A stretch of 60,000 bases of DNA from Cryptomeria japonica (lineage: Eukaryota > Streptophyta > Pinopsida > Cupressales > Cupressaceae). Positions 46,977 to 57,758 of this stretch are shown here, in pieces; position 1 is the first letter of the stretch; each line of letters begins with the position of its first letter. Position numbers and translations under genes: made by a program. The notes beneath the pieces were generated by a model. The model had not been told where the DNA came from, made no database searches, and saw only the letters and a program-made list of their open reading frames with translations. Location: the NCBI RefSeq assembly GCF_030272615.1, contig NC_081412.1, positions 666,486,352-666,546,351 on the forward strand, read 5' to 3'.

Positions 46977-48042
46977 GATGATGTGGCAACTTTATTCCCA
47001 TTGTGCTATGTTTCCTCGTTATTTGTGCCAATTTCTATTGGCTATGGATTGATAATGTTTATCTAAATGGGGTCTTTTTTGTAACAAACCCTAATTAGGG
47101 TTTAGGTGTCAAAATCTCAGTCGTTGATCTTCTTTAGATCCAAGCCATCCATTGTATTTGAGAGTGCTATTTAAGCCCTCACTCATTTCATTTTAAAGAG
47201 TTAGAAGAGTTAGAGAAAAGAGAAATAAGTTTACTATTGTTAACAGTAGAGAAATAAGTAGTGAAGAGAGAAAGTTGAACAATTGTTGTTTTATTTGGCT
47301 ATGAGATCAATGAAATATTGAAGTTATGGTGTTTTATTGCAATCCTTGTGGCTATTTTCATGGTTGTTTATCTTCTTGAATCACTCTTACTAGAGATAGC
47401 ATTTAAGTTTTAAGATTGAAGGATGAATGTTGTGTTTGATCTTTGGTAAAACTCATAATCCAAACCACTAGCTCCTTACTGATTGTAAGTACGCCCTATA
47501 TGGTCAACTGGAGACATTAAGGTTGTTCAAAAGTTCAATCATTATTGGAGACATTTGATATGTATCTTAGTGATAGTATCTATCCCATTGATGATTTGAA
47601 AATCATTGAATCCCCTTAGAAGATCGCACCAATTCCAGTGGAGTTGTAATCTTTTGGCAATACTGAAATTGGTAGAGTTTTATCAAGACTAGTCCTCATT
47701 GAGTCATTCTTAGGATTAGTTTAGTCTCATCTCCTTAAAACCATTATCTTTTGCCCTTTTTTGAAACATCAGTTAGTATTAGGAGAATCCAGTTTCCTCA
47801 TTGAAAAGTAGTTGCACGAACAAGCTTTCCCTAAAAGTACGTAAGGCCCCTTGTAAAACAGCAAACACAACGACCACTGGTGCTTATCCACGAGTAGAGA
47901 ACCTACATAACAAAACCTTGAAGTTTCTCTGATTGATCCTTTTTGCGATATCTTCAGCATTCGTGAACTTTATTCAAGAGAGGATAAGGTACCTTTAGGT
48001 ATTTTATTCTGTGTTTGGTCGTGTACAAAAGACAAATCAACA
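46977..48042 (+). promoter_or_regulatory. Copy B 3' region: LTR promoter and tail
   Basis: A perfect telo-box palindrome AAACCCTAATTAGGGTTT is at 47086-47103, a TATA-like CTATTTAAG at 47167-47175, and a purine-rich leader (GAGTTAGAGAAAAGAG) follows. The tail contains GGTCAACTGGA, a run like GAGAGGATAAGGTACC and the terminal TCAACA. Non-coding. By analogy with LTRs this would be the U3 promoter, R and U5. Confidence 0.6.
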
Positions 48043-48047
48043 GTAAC

Positions 48048-49080
48048 CAAAGAAAGCATATAAAAAAAACTAAACTTACTATGTTGGTATATAAACATAA
48101 ACCACACTATGTTAGTGACCAAAATATGATAAGACTGCGATGAAGACCATCACCAAGTCATATCTAGAAGGATAGGTCTTCCATAACATTCATTAAAATT
48201 TCTTGTTGGAATACTTCACCCACTAATTTGGGATTCCATGGTAATGGAAATCAACACCCAGTTGAGCATATATCAGATCTCGCAATAGTATGTACAATAT
48301 TGAGAGTAGCACATGAAGATGCTATAGTTCATTTGTGAAGAAGTAGGTAGGGAATGCGGAGGAGTGGTTCCACCATCTTGAGCCTCATTGCATTACAAGT
48401 TTGGAGGCCATGAGCAAAAAGTTAATTGCAATATTAATCCAACTAGAGATAGCCATATTTTATTCATCCAACTCTCAACTTCCAAGATGGAATATATAGA
48501 AAATTTGTTGCAAGATTTAATCATCGAATAACAAGAATATGGAATTACTCCAAATCCATCCCTACAAATCCTTTTGAGTAGTTTCATAAATGCCTACCAT
48601 TTGAAATCACTTTCTTTCTCAAATCAAGACATGAGACTAAATTAGAAAAGGCCCAACAACATGCTATTGAGTTAGAGCATAATATGGCCACTCTTAGGAA
48701 AATGCATAAAGATTCAATCAACTCACAAAAAATACTGAGAGGGGGGATGAATTGGTATTTGAAACTTTTAAACATATGAAACCACATAAAACAGAGAATA
48801 GTAGTAGAGAGAGAAAACATCAAAACAAAAACACCAAATTTTTCGTGGAAAACCCTTTCCGGTAAAAAACCACAACAGATCAATAGCTTTCATTAAACAA
48901 ATGGGCACCAACCCAAATTACATAAGTGAGCACCAACCCTCTTTGAAGCACCAACTTTGTTCAGCTGAAGAACCGACTTTAGTTTCCACACAAACTCAAA
49001 AATGTACAAAACCCTGAAAGCAAATCTTGACCACTTGTAGCCAACACGCTCCAATGCAAAGAATTAGCCACTTCTCTTGT
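48048..49080. other. Intergenic sequence with an LTR-like fragment
   Basis: 48048-48730 shows nothing recognisable. From about 48735 to 48960 it contains GAGAGGGGGGATGAAT, GTGGAAAACCC and two GAGCACCAACCC blocks, the same set as 28150-28450 in element G. It is a fragment of a related LTR, apparently cut by the neighbouring hAT copy. Confidence 0.5.
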
Positions 49081-49425
49081 AGAAGAACAAAATTTTAAAA
49101 CTCAGACTCGCCAAGAACTCGGCAAACCAAAAATTTGGACTCGGACTCGTGAAAGACTCGCGAAAGACTCGACGAAAAAAAAACTGTAGTTTTACAAAAA
49201 AACATAAAGAAATTAATGCATTTAGAAAACATAAGAGCCATAATTGAAACATTACACGTCATATGATCTACAAACATGCAATATTTGAAATTTCATCATT
49301 CATACTCAGTTTCAACTCTAAAATGTACAATAGCAGCATAAGTTTATAAATGTTAACAAAATTACATATAATGATATGTCCAACTCCAAATGTGAAAAAC
49401 AACAATGAACAAACCAAAGAGAAGA

Positions 49426-49980
49426 CTACGTCTTCTTCTTTGTATTTCTCCTAATATAGCTCAATTTTTCAGGCCTTGAGCTAGAAGTAGTAGCAGTGGG
49501 TGTTGTGGTTTCTAAATGGTGAGATGATTCTTCTTCAAAGTCAAAGTCCTCATCCTCGTCCTCATCTTTGTCCTCATCTTCATCCTCCATTTCATCCAAT
49601 CTTTCTCCTTATGCATCTTGTGTTGCTCCTCTCTCTATTTCTGCAATTTCTTCTTCGATAAGGAGGACATCATCACCATCATTTTGTTCATTCACGGTCC
49701 AATCACCATATGGATCAATTTCATCCAAGTCGATGGCCTCATGTAAAACACCCTCCACCTGTCTAACTCGAAGGCGAAGGTTGTACCGAACAAAGACTAG
49801 ATCATTTAGCCGTTTTTGTGTCAATCTATTTCTCTTCTTTGTGTGAATGCTCTCAAATACACTCCAATTTCATTCACACCTAGAAGCACTGCATGGCTGA
49901 GACAAAACACGGATGGCTATCTTTTGAAGATTAGACATGCCAGCACCATAATTCTCCCACCATAAATCAACAAAAAACAT
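49426..49980 (-). pseudogene. hAT transposase C-terminal fragment, minus strand
   Basis: Reading the minus strand from about 49980: WWENYG, then IAIRVLSQPCSASRCE, a TGA in place of the Arg codon, and NWSVFESIH, which is the hAT dimerisation domain. NDLVFVRYNLRLR follows, then an acidic stretch and a Lys/Arg-rich end at TAG 49426-49428. It parallels the last exon of the 36208-39144 gene and preserves only that exon. CGAGTC-type motifs at 49104-49172 correspond to that gene's 3' flank. Confidence 0.85.
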
Positions 49981-50148
49981 TTAGAAATATTAGAATTGGG
50001 AAAAAAGTGTAACAATCAAGTTTGTAGTTTTTTTCTTGTAGTATTGAACTAAGTTACTAAATTTTTTACCTAGTTGTTGTTTTCCTCTCCTATCAATTGC
50101 TAGTTGTTTTTGTAGTTACTAACTTGCTGCAAGGAACCTGATAAGGGG

Positions 50149-50165
50149 CCCTCCTTCTAGCGCCA
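50149..50165 (-). promoter_or_regulatory. tRNA-Asn-type primer-binding site, second copy
   Basis: On the minus strand, CTCAACA is followed by GAAT and TGGCGCTAGAAGGAGGG. From memory of plant tRNA-Asn(GUU), its 3' end CCCTCCTTCTAGCG plus CCA pairs with this along its whole length. The CAACA just before it looks like an LTR terminus. Confidence 0.65.
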
Positions 50166-50270
50166 ATTCTGTTGAGCACGGAGGAGGGTAAAAAAGCTAT
50201 AAGGTTACTCCTCACAAATACAGACTGATATGATCTAGATTTAGTTGTTTAGACATTAATCATACCAGCT

Positions 50271-50286
50271 CTCCTTCTAGCACCAA
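50271..50286 (-). promoter_or_regulatory. tRNA-Asn-type primer-binding site next to the copy F LTR end
   Basis: On the minus strand the copy F terminus CACGTCAATA is followed by GAAT and TGGTGCTAGAAGGAG. One change separates it from the site 120 bases further on. Its location just after the LTR end is the expected one. Confidence 0.65.
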
Positions 50287-50289
50287 TTC

Positions 50290-51345
50290 TATTGACGTGG
50301 CTAAAATCACATTGCAACTACTCCATCTAGCCAACGCAGAATAGAATGTACTCACTGAGTATCCTATCCTCTCTTGAGATAAGGAAATCCCTAATGTCGT
50401 TCCAATTGATCAATGGGGATGACCTCAACGTTTCGGTTGTCAGGTCTTGACTGCAGGATAGCTCAGTGATTGATGTGATTTGCTGGGAGCACAAGGGGAC
50501 TTACGTTTTGCAACAAGCTGGTCTGCTGCGATTTTCGAACTACGAAATAAAATCAAAAGGGAAGGGTTCAGGAAGCCTAAGGACAAGGATAACTGATGCA
50601 ACAGGTAGACAGATTTCGATAAACTAGTTCTTGTTTCGTCAGAGATACCCTCACAACTAGACAAAAACGGTGCAAGCTCCAAGGGATGAGGGATTTTCAG
50701 ACCGGAGACACTTGTTTTAGGCACCCAATTTTGGGCCAGCCTAAGACGAGTACTTGCAGTTGAACTAAGCACAGTTTGGGTTCAAACTAACCATGCACAG
50801 TGACCTACAATCAGCAGACCCCCAATGGTATGAACCAGAAATGCATCAAATACCCCTGTACACTTCACCATTAAAATCCCTGCACTCTAAAATTAACCAG
50901 CTCAAAGAAAACATGCAAACAGACTAAAACAGACACAACAAACACCATATTTCAATGTTCATATATTTTCTTCAACTGCCATTACAACAATTTATGCAGC
51001 ATCTCTATGCTATTCCTAAAATCTAACCTATTCTAACTTCTTAAATCTAACTACAAAATTCTAACCAACAAAATTCTAACCCTTTACAAAAGAAAGGCCT
51101 CTGCCTTTTATGGATTTTACAATTTTGAATCGAAGGACAGGATTGACTGCATCCAAGGGTTGCAACCTTCCATCCAGAAGCTGGCAGCCTTAACCCATGC
51201 CCATTAAACTCTCAGTCATCTATCCAACCACTATCTCAACTACCTGCAACTGTCTGGATTCAATTTGAGTCTATCCGGTAGTTGGACATAACTGTCCACA
51301 ACTAACCTGTTTCCCCTTTGTTTCAAAATATCTTGAGTGGGGCCC
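50290..51345 (-). mobile_element. Copy F: minus-strand giant-LTR family member, 3' part
   Basis: The reverse complement holds the family tail in order: ATAAAAGGCAGAGG near 51110 (TATA-like), CTTTTGTAAAGG, ACGTAAGTCCCCTTGTG, GTCAAGACCTGAC, CTCAAGAGAGGATAGGATAC and the terminus CACGTCAATA at 50290. This matches D and A most closely. Unlike A, B and C it is followed by primer-binding sites, so part of the internal region survives. Copy C entered at 51345/51346; any remaining F sequence would continue from 58834 but I could not recognise it. Confidence 0.7.
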
Positions 51346-51808
51346 TGTTGTGACCATTTCACACATCGCCCCATTAGAATGGGGACCCCCTTTTCTTTTT
51401 TTGCCTTAGGTTTTGTTTTCTCTTTGCTTGTTTTTCTCTCTGCTTTTATGGTTTTGAGTGAGTGAGTGGTCTGCCTGGGCTGGCTGGATTAGGGCTAAAC
51501 CTTGGAAGCTCGTTTTTAGGGTTTCGTTCAAGCTAAGTCTAGCCAAATTTTGGGGAGTTGTTAGTCATCTGCCTGAAGATTCAAGATTGCCAAAATGAAA
51601 CATGTCTTTCAGAAGGGTCAAGTTGGTTAGATCAGGGGCAGGGTGAATAGGTCTCAGGTCTAGATTGAAAGGGGTTTTTCTTGTTAGGGTCCTGTTTGTT
51701 TCTGGGTCTGAGTCAGCTGAGCAAAGTCAGTGAAGAAAGGGAGTTGATTTGGTTAAAGTTAAATTGATAATGAAGTGGATCAAGGTGACATCTAGCCCAA
51801 AATGTCAA

Positions 51809-53695
51809 TTTTTCTCCTGACCCTTCCAGAGGGTCCAAAACGAAAATCTTTGTAGACTGGATTTCCTTCACAATTTTGGCTAAGTTTTTTGCATGTTTGA
51901 GGATGAATTGAAATAACTTTGCCTGGAGAAAGATTTGATTGATTTGGAGAGCAAGATGATGCCTGAAAGAGGATTTTCGCTCCTGACCCTTCCAGAGGGT
52001 CCAAAGCGAATTTCATTCTAAACACAATTTCTTGCTTTGAGTAGACTTGCAATCCGGTTCCTAGCCCTGAAAATGATCTAACCTTGCCTTGTGAAATGGT
52101 TTGAAACTTGAAGACTGAGCAATTTGGCCTGGAATGAAGATTTTGCTCCTGACCCTTCCAGAGGGTCTAGAGCGAAAATCTTATTTGAGCTTATTTTTCA
52201 CTAATTTTGGCTAACTTTCCATGTGCAGGGTCTCTTGGAATGAAGTTTGGACATCATTTGGTACATTTGAAGATTTGGAAGCATGCAAAATGAAGATTTT
52301 TTGGACAAAATAGAGAATTTCACTCCTGACCCTTCCAGAGGGTCCAGAGCGAAATTCCCAATAGCTCTCATATTGCAATGAAAAATGTCAAGTTTTGGGC
52401 ATGAATGAAACAAGAACAACTCCCTTTTGCCTCCTGAAGAAGTTTCAACTTTGAAGAATGAAGGATTTTGCTTAAAACCTAATTTTCGCCCCTGACCCTT
52501 CTAGAGGGTCCAGGGCAAAAATCTTTATGGGAGACATTTATTGCCTTGTTTGATCAAATTGAGGAGCCTAAGGCATCATGAAAGGAAGAATGAGCAGGAT
52601 GAAACCCTTAGGCATGTTTGGAAATGAAGAAAATGAAGGATTCTAGCCAAGAAAGGCAATTTCGCTCTTGACCCTTCCAGAGGGTCCAGAGCGAAATTCC
52701 TTATAAACACATTTTTAGCCCTTCTTGGACATGAAATCCTATTCCTAGCACAGTGCAAGGTGAAATCCCACTTAGCAAAGAAGTTTCAAGGTAGAAAATG
52801 AAAGATTTTGGTCAAAATGGTGAAAATCGCTCCTGACCCTTCCAAAGGGTCCAGAGCGAATTTTCTCAAAAGCACTCTTTACTATCAAATTTTGCTAGGT
52901 CAAATAAGGGATAAGATGAAACATAGAAGGAATTGCCCCTGGGAATATGTTGAGGTTGGAAGAAATTATCAAGAGGTGAAGGAATTGAGCCCAATTGTGA
53001 ATTTCGCTCCTGACCCTTCCAGAGGGTCCAGGGCGAAAATCTAAAAATCCCCTATTTTACCTTGCAAGAACAAGCCAAACTTGGGTGGACTGAATGAGGA
53101 AGCTTTGAGTGAAAGATTCAACAAAAGTTGATGAAGGAGTAAGCCTAAGGAGGAAAAATCGATCCTGACCCTTCCAGAGGGTCCAGGGCGAAAAACCCTA
53201 AAATCACCTTTCTCCTCCTAATTTGAATGAAACTAAGCCTGGAGTTCAATGGAAGAACCTATTTGGAATGCCTTGAAGAGGTTTTGGACCTTCAAAAGTG
53301 AGAATTTTGAGCTCAGGAGAAAAATCGCCCCTGACCCTTCCAGAGGGTCCAGAGCGAAATTCCCTAAAATGCAATTTTTCCTTCAAAGTTTTGATGAGCT
53401 AACCCAATGATGGAAGGAAATGGACCCTGGAGATTGCCTTGTAGGAGTTTAATGATCAAGATAAGGTGAATTTTGGCCTAGAATGAAAAAATCGCTCCTC
53501 ACCCTTCCAGAGGGCCCAGGGCGAAATCCACATTTTCACCTAATTCCCTCATGTGAAATACCAAAATTTGAAATGCAAGACTTTAATTAGGTATGAACTC
53601 ACCTTCCAGGAGATTTTGGAGTCAAAGAATGGGATATTCGGGACCAAATTGAAAAAAATCGCTCCTGACCCTTCCAGAGGGTCCAGGGCGAAATC
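51809..53695 (+). repeat. Hairpin array of copy C, 12 units
   Basis: Arms are as in copy B but the loop-side right arm is usually GAGGGTC, giving a G opposite T (a wobble pair in RNA). Anchors are at 51819, 51985, 52151, 52328, 52494, 52670, 52835, 53012, 53167, 53333, 53500 and 53667, intervals 166, 166, 177, 166, 176, 165, 177, 155, 166, 167 and 167. Spacers share a weak common pattern (TTTGCCT...GAAG...TTTTGGCC) showing they are old tandem repeats. Confidence 0.95.
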
Positions 53696-54020
53696 ATCAG
53701 GAAGCTTCATTAAGCCTCAATCAAACCTTGATATTCCCCAATTTGCACTAAATCACCCAAATTCAAGACATTTGGGAGGTTGAATTAAATTCGCATTAAT
53801 TAAGGCATAGGCAATTTAATTAATTAATTTTTGGGCCTTGAAATAATTGAAAATCAACCTTGAAGGCATTAAAATTAATTTTAAAATTTTAAAAATACAA
53901 GGTGAGCGCTCAAAATCATTATTGTGCCTTTGCAAACAAGTCGGCCGTCTTTTGAAGGGATTTTTATTTTATTTTATTCCCTATTTGCCAAGTCGTCCTT
54001 GAGGGGAATTAGGGTGAGCA

Positions 54021-54546
54021 CCCTATATAAAGGAGGAGTGTTGTTTCAAATTTCAAATCATTCATTCATTCATTCCTTCTAAGTGCAATTTTGAGGAGCA
54101 GATTGAGGAGCGAAATCCAGCAGATTGGAGGCGAATTTTTGCTAAGTGTTGGAGGCTAAAGAGGGTGAAGCTCTTTTGAAGATTAATCAAGGCATAATTC
54201 ATCCAAAGGAAAACCACAATTCAACCCTTGTCTAGCAAAATCTGGTCTTCTTTCATCATTTTCAAGGTTTTATAGTTAAGCATTCAAGGGAAGGTATGAA
54301 GAATCATTTTGACATTCTTATTCAAGGCTTGTTTTGATTTTCATAGCAATTTTTGTTTTTAAAAAAAAAAAAAAAAGGGTCTAAGTCTTGAGAATTTGAT
54401 TTCATTCATAATTAATTGAAAAATGAAGAATTCTGGATTTATCATGACGTTTTCAAATTAATATCTTGAATCTTTCCCTTGAAAAGTCTTAATTTCTATG
54501 CTTTAAGGTATGATGCTTAAAGACTAATTTTGAAATTTTTGTGTAG
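54021..54546 (+). promoter_or_regulatory. Copy C internal promoter and candidate 5'UTR intron
   Basis: CCCTATATAAAGG at 54021 is the TATA box. A donor-like AAG|GTATGAA at 54294 and an acceptor-like TTTTTGTGTAG ending at 54546 frame a 253-base intron, seven bases before the ATG. A run of about 16 A lies inside the intron near 54361. Confidence 0.65.
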
Positions 54547-54553
54547 GCATCAA

Positions 54554-57500
54554 ATGACGACCCCCAAAGCCGGAGGATCTACTAGTCACCAGGCTCTCAT
54601 CAAAGAAGATCAGAGGAGTGACGAATTAGAGACCAAGATCATGTCCAAGTGGAGTAATATCGGACACACCAACTTAGGAAACTTCAATGTGAAGAAGTTT
54701 CGAGAGGTCCCCTACATTGGCAAGCCATCACCTGTTGCGAGGAGGATAATTGAAAGTGGCATCATCAAAGCCGCAGGTTTCCCTCCCGCAGTCAAATGTC
54801 ATGAGCTAATGATCGAGTGTGCCCGCCACTATGACTCACAATCAAGGACAATCGTAACCAAGGACGGAAACATCTTGGCCTACCTTTCAGAGGAAGCTAT
54901 AGGCGAAGCTCTTCATCTTCCGGACCATAAAGACATGATTTACAAGAGCTTGGAAGGAGCAAGGTCGATCTATGAAGATGATCCTAAGTCTTGTCTGAAC
55001 TTCATCAATAAGAATTGGTTGCTCAAAAGTCGCCTTCGCCTGAACAAGATTCCCAATACACCACATAGGATCGACTTCCAGGAGGAATACAGAGACTTGA
55101 TAACTTTGCTCAATCGAGTTACAGGTGCCCCTCAAGACGCCTTCTTCAAAAAGTGGATGTTCTTCTTCATACAAGTGAGTCCAAGGAAAAGGAATGCTTC
55201 ATTGGGCCAGAATCATTAGCAATTGTCTGGACGTACAATTGAGAAGGCTAAGACCCACCAAATCATTCCACATGAGCTCATATGTTATATATACCTTGAT
55301 CAGGAGTTTCGAGTATGCAGGGCTACCTCACAGAGGAGTGATTGGAAGAGGACCCGAAGAAATAAGAGTTTGTGATTCTTATGTTCATTTGCATCATCCA
55401 CCTAGAAGTGACTACAAGTTAGTCAATGACACCTTCACGATGAACATTACCAGGATATTGCAAGGAGGAATTCACAATCGGCTATCTCTGGATGCACAAG
55501 AACTTGTGAAGAAGTATGGCGCATGGTTCATCCAGTTTCAAAATTTCACCTACATTAGAGTTCAGGGGTGTCCTTCACCTCCTTACATGTTGCCAAGATA
55601 TCCAACAGACAAGATAGTACTACTTGAGGTGACTAGACAGTTGGCAACTTATGCTAAGGCATCCAGACACAAGCATGGAAATGGGATTCCTGTGCCCATC
55701 ATACTAGGGAACTCAGTTGAGGTGTGTCCTAATACTCAAGCCACGGAAGATGCAGAGAAGGAATTATCTTTATACTCATTCACATCCTTTGCCTCACGAG
55801 AGAATTTTGATCCTCATGGTTACATGGAAGAGACAGTCGGCAGGAAGTACAAGCATGAATTTCAAGTGGAGGACTTTTGGATGAATCTCCCAAGTGATTT
55901 AGAGGTTAAAAGAAAGATGCATTCCAGGCTACCCTTAGATCTCATCAGGAAATGCAAAGTTTATAGAGTAGCCGATCAAACCCAAGATAATGGTAAATAC
56001 CTCCAGTCATCCTATGAGAAAGAAGACAAATAAGTGAAAATAGATTGGAATGAGCCTGAGGTTTTAGACTTGAGAGTTTTGATGGCTCTCGTTTTATCCT
56101 GCACTCGCAGATGGGTGGATGTACAGCATCAAAAATTGAAGGAGCAGAATGTATCAATGACATTTACTTTGGAGGCAAGGCTAGAAGAAGGAGAAGCAAG
56201 TGTGAGTGAGAATACTTCTCATTCCAAAGGCTCAAAGAGGAAAGAAGGACCTGAGAAGAAAGAACCTTCCAAGAAGAAGCGGAAAACAAACCCTGATCAC
56301 CCACCAAGCACATCTTCTAGGCATGGAAAGGAGGCAAGTCAAGGGGAAGATCAGAGACAGATAGTATATGAAGTTGACGAGTCTATGGAGTCCATGGTAC
56401 AGAATGATAAACAAGAGAAAGGACAAACACCTCAGCATTCATCAAGTCAATCTCCCCAAGTTGATGCTAATGAGAAACACGAAGAAAAGAATGATGATGA
56501 AGCAACATCTCCTTTCCAGGAAGATAGGCCACTACCTAAAGAAATACAAGTGAGGGAAACAAGATCTGCCATCCCTGATTGGCTAAAAGAGAGACTGACA
56601 AGGGCAACTGTGGTTGAAGAGGAAGAAGATGTGTTTGACTTGGAAAGCCTTATAGGAAATTCTCATGAGGTAATGGAGAAGAAGAAGGCCACAAAAATGT
56701 CTAAGGTAATTAGAGATGAGACAGGATCCAGGAAAGTGCAAGTAGCTACACCAGTGGTGGACAAATATGAGGATGAGATTCTTGCAGAAGAGTATGACTT
56801 AGAAACATTTGAGCTTGGTCCGCTTACCTCTGAGCAAGCGATGGAAGAAGCAACTGATTCATTTGAAGCACTTAAAGATAAACTTAAGGAAGAAATGGAA
56901 AAGAATAAGAAGCTTGAAAGGGAGGTCAGTGCTTGGAAGAACTATTTTAGTCACCTTAATAAGCCCTTGAGACGTCAAGATCCAGCAGTATCTTCTTTAC
57001 AAGCACTCCCTCTTGAATCAATAGGTGAGGCAGAAAGGGTGAAGAGCTTGGTTCAACTTATAAGTTCTTGGATTGATAAATCCCACACAGTAGCCGTTGA
57101 ATTTACAACAAGAATGATGAAGACAGTTCATCGAGCTATCCAGGTCCTTGAGATTATCCATAATCTCACGATAACTGTAGCTGCATTCACTCACACTAGA
57201 GATGTTATCATTCCTGTCTTACAAGTGATAAGACAAACACCAAGACGGATTCCGGCACAAGAAAAGATAATGGATGGAGGAACCCATAATCTCCTACAGT
57301 GGTCAGCTCTGCTCCAGATGAAAGAGGTCCTTTTTGAAGACATCAACACCAGATGCAGTCGAGTTGAAGGTATCATTCATCCAATTCAAGATAAGGTGTT
57401 TGAGGTGTTGTGTACCATTCTTGACAGGCGGATCGAGATCGAGACAGATGTGGACATCCAAGAGTTGGAGGATAGAATCAAGGTCATCTTTTGCAAAGAG

Positions 57501-57758
57501 GAGAACATCATCATAGATAAGCAACGAGATCAGATGTACACTACTATGTTCCTGATTGAGAAAACCAAAGAACTTGAACCTGGATGGGAGACAGCTCTTC
57601 TCACTGCTTTTGATCAAGTCCTTCACTTGGAAGAACGAATGAAGAATCTTCCTGAGATTCCCATTGCTGAGATTGAGGGAATTGTGTCCAGATTCATTGA
57701 ATATGCTAAGAAAGAGCATAGGAAAGAGAACAACATTCTAGATGAAAAGTTGTTATAG
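54554..57758 (+). pseudogene. Long ORF of copy C, about 1,068 codons, unknown protein
   Basis: The frame opens at ATG 54554 (MTTPKAGGSTS) rather than at an upstream ATG that lies in the intron. It is collinear with the copy B protein over its full length with most residues identical. A two-base loss near 55177 shifts the frame, and a GAA-to-TAA change at 56031-56033 breaks it once more; the last 574 codons are then open to 57758. The same regions are visible: conserved N-terminal 360 residues, Lys-rich NLS-like stretch (KRKEGPEKKEPSKKK), acidic linker, coiled-coil-like KLKEEMEKNKKLERE, and a C-terminal helical part ending ILDEKLL. Its disabling changes differ from those in copy B. Confidence 0.8.

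Larger units (their letters stand above)
39576..48042 (+). mobile_element. Copy B: complete 8.5-kb giant-LTR family member
   Basis: Starts TGTTGTGACC and ends ACAAATCAACA. TSD GTAAC at 39571-39575 and 48043-48047. A terminal hairpin CCCCATT-AG-GATGGGG, 15 array hairpins, an internal TATA box with a candidate intron, a nearly intact long ORF, a telo-box palindrome, a second TATA box and the conserved 3' tail follow in order. I looked for a repeat of either end inside the unit and saw none. It therefore looks like one very long LTR, or an unknown element type that uses retrovirus-like integration. Confidence 0.9.

Noticed and set aside
54361-54376. Poly(A) run as sign of a retroposed gene
   Set aside because: It lies within the candidate intron of copy C. 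No processed gene or TSD is associated.
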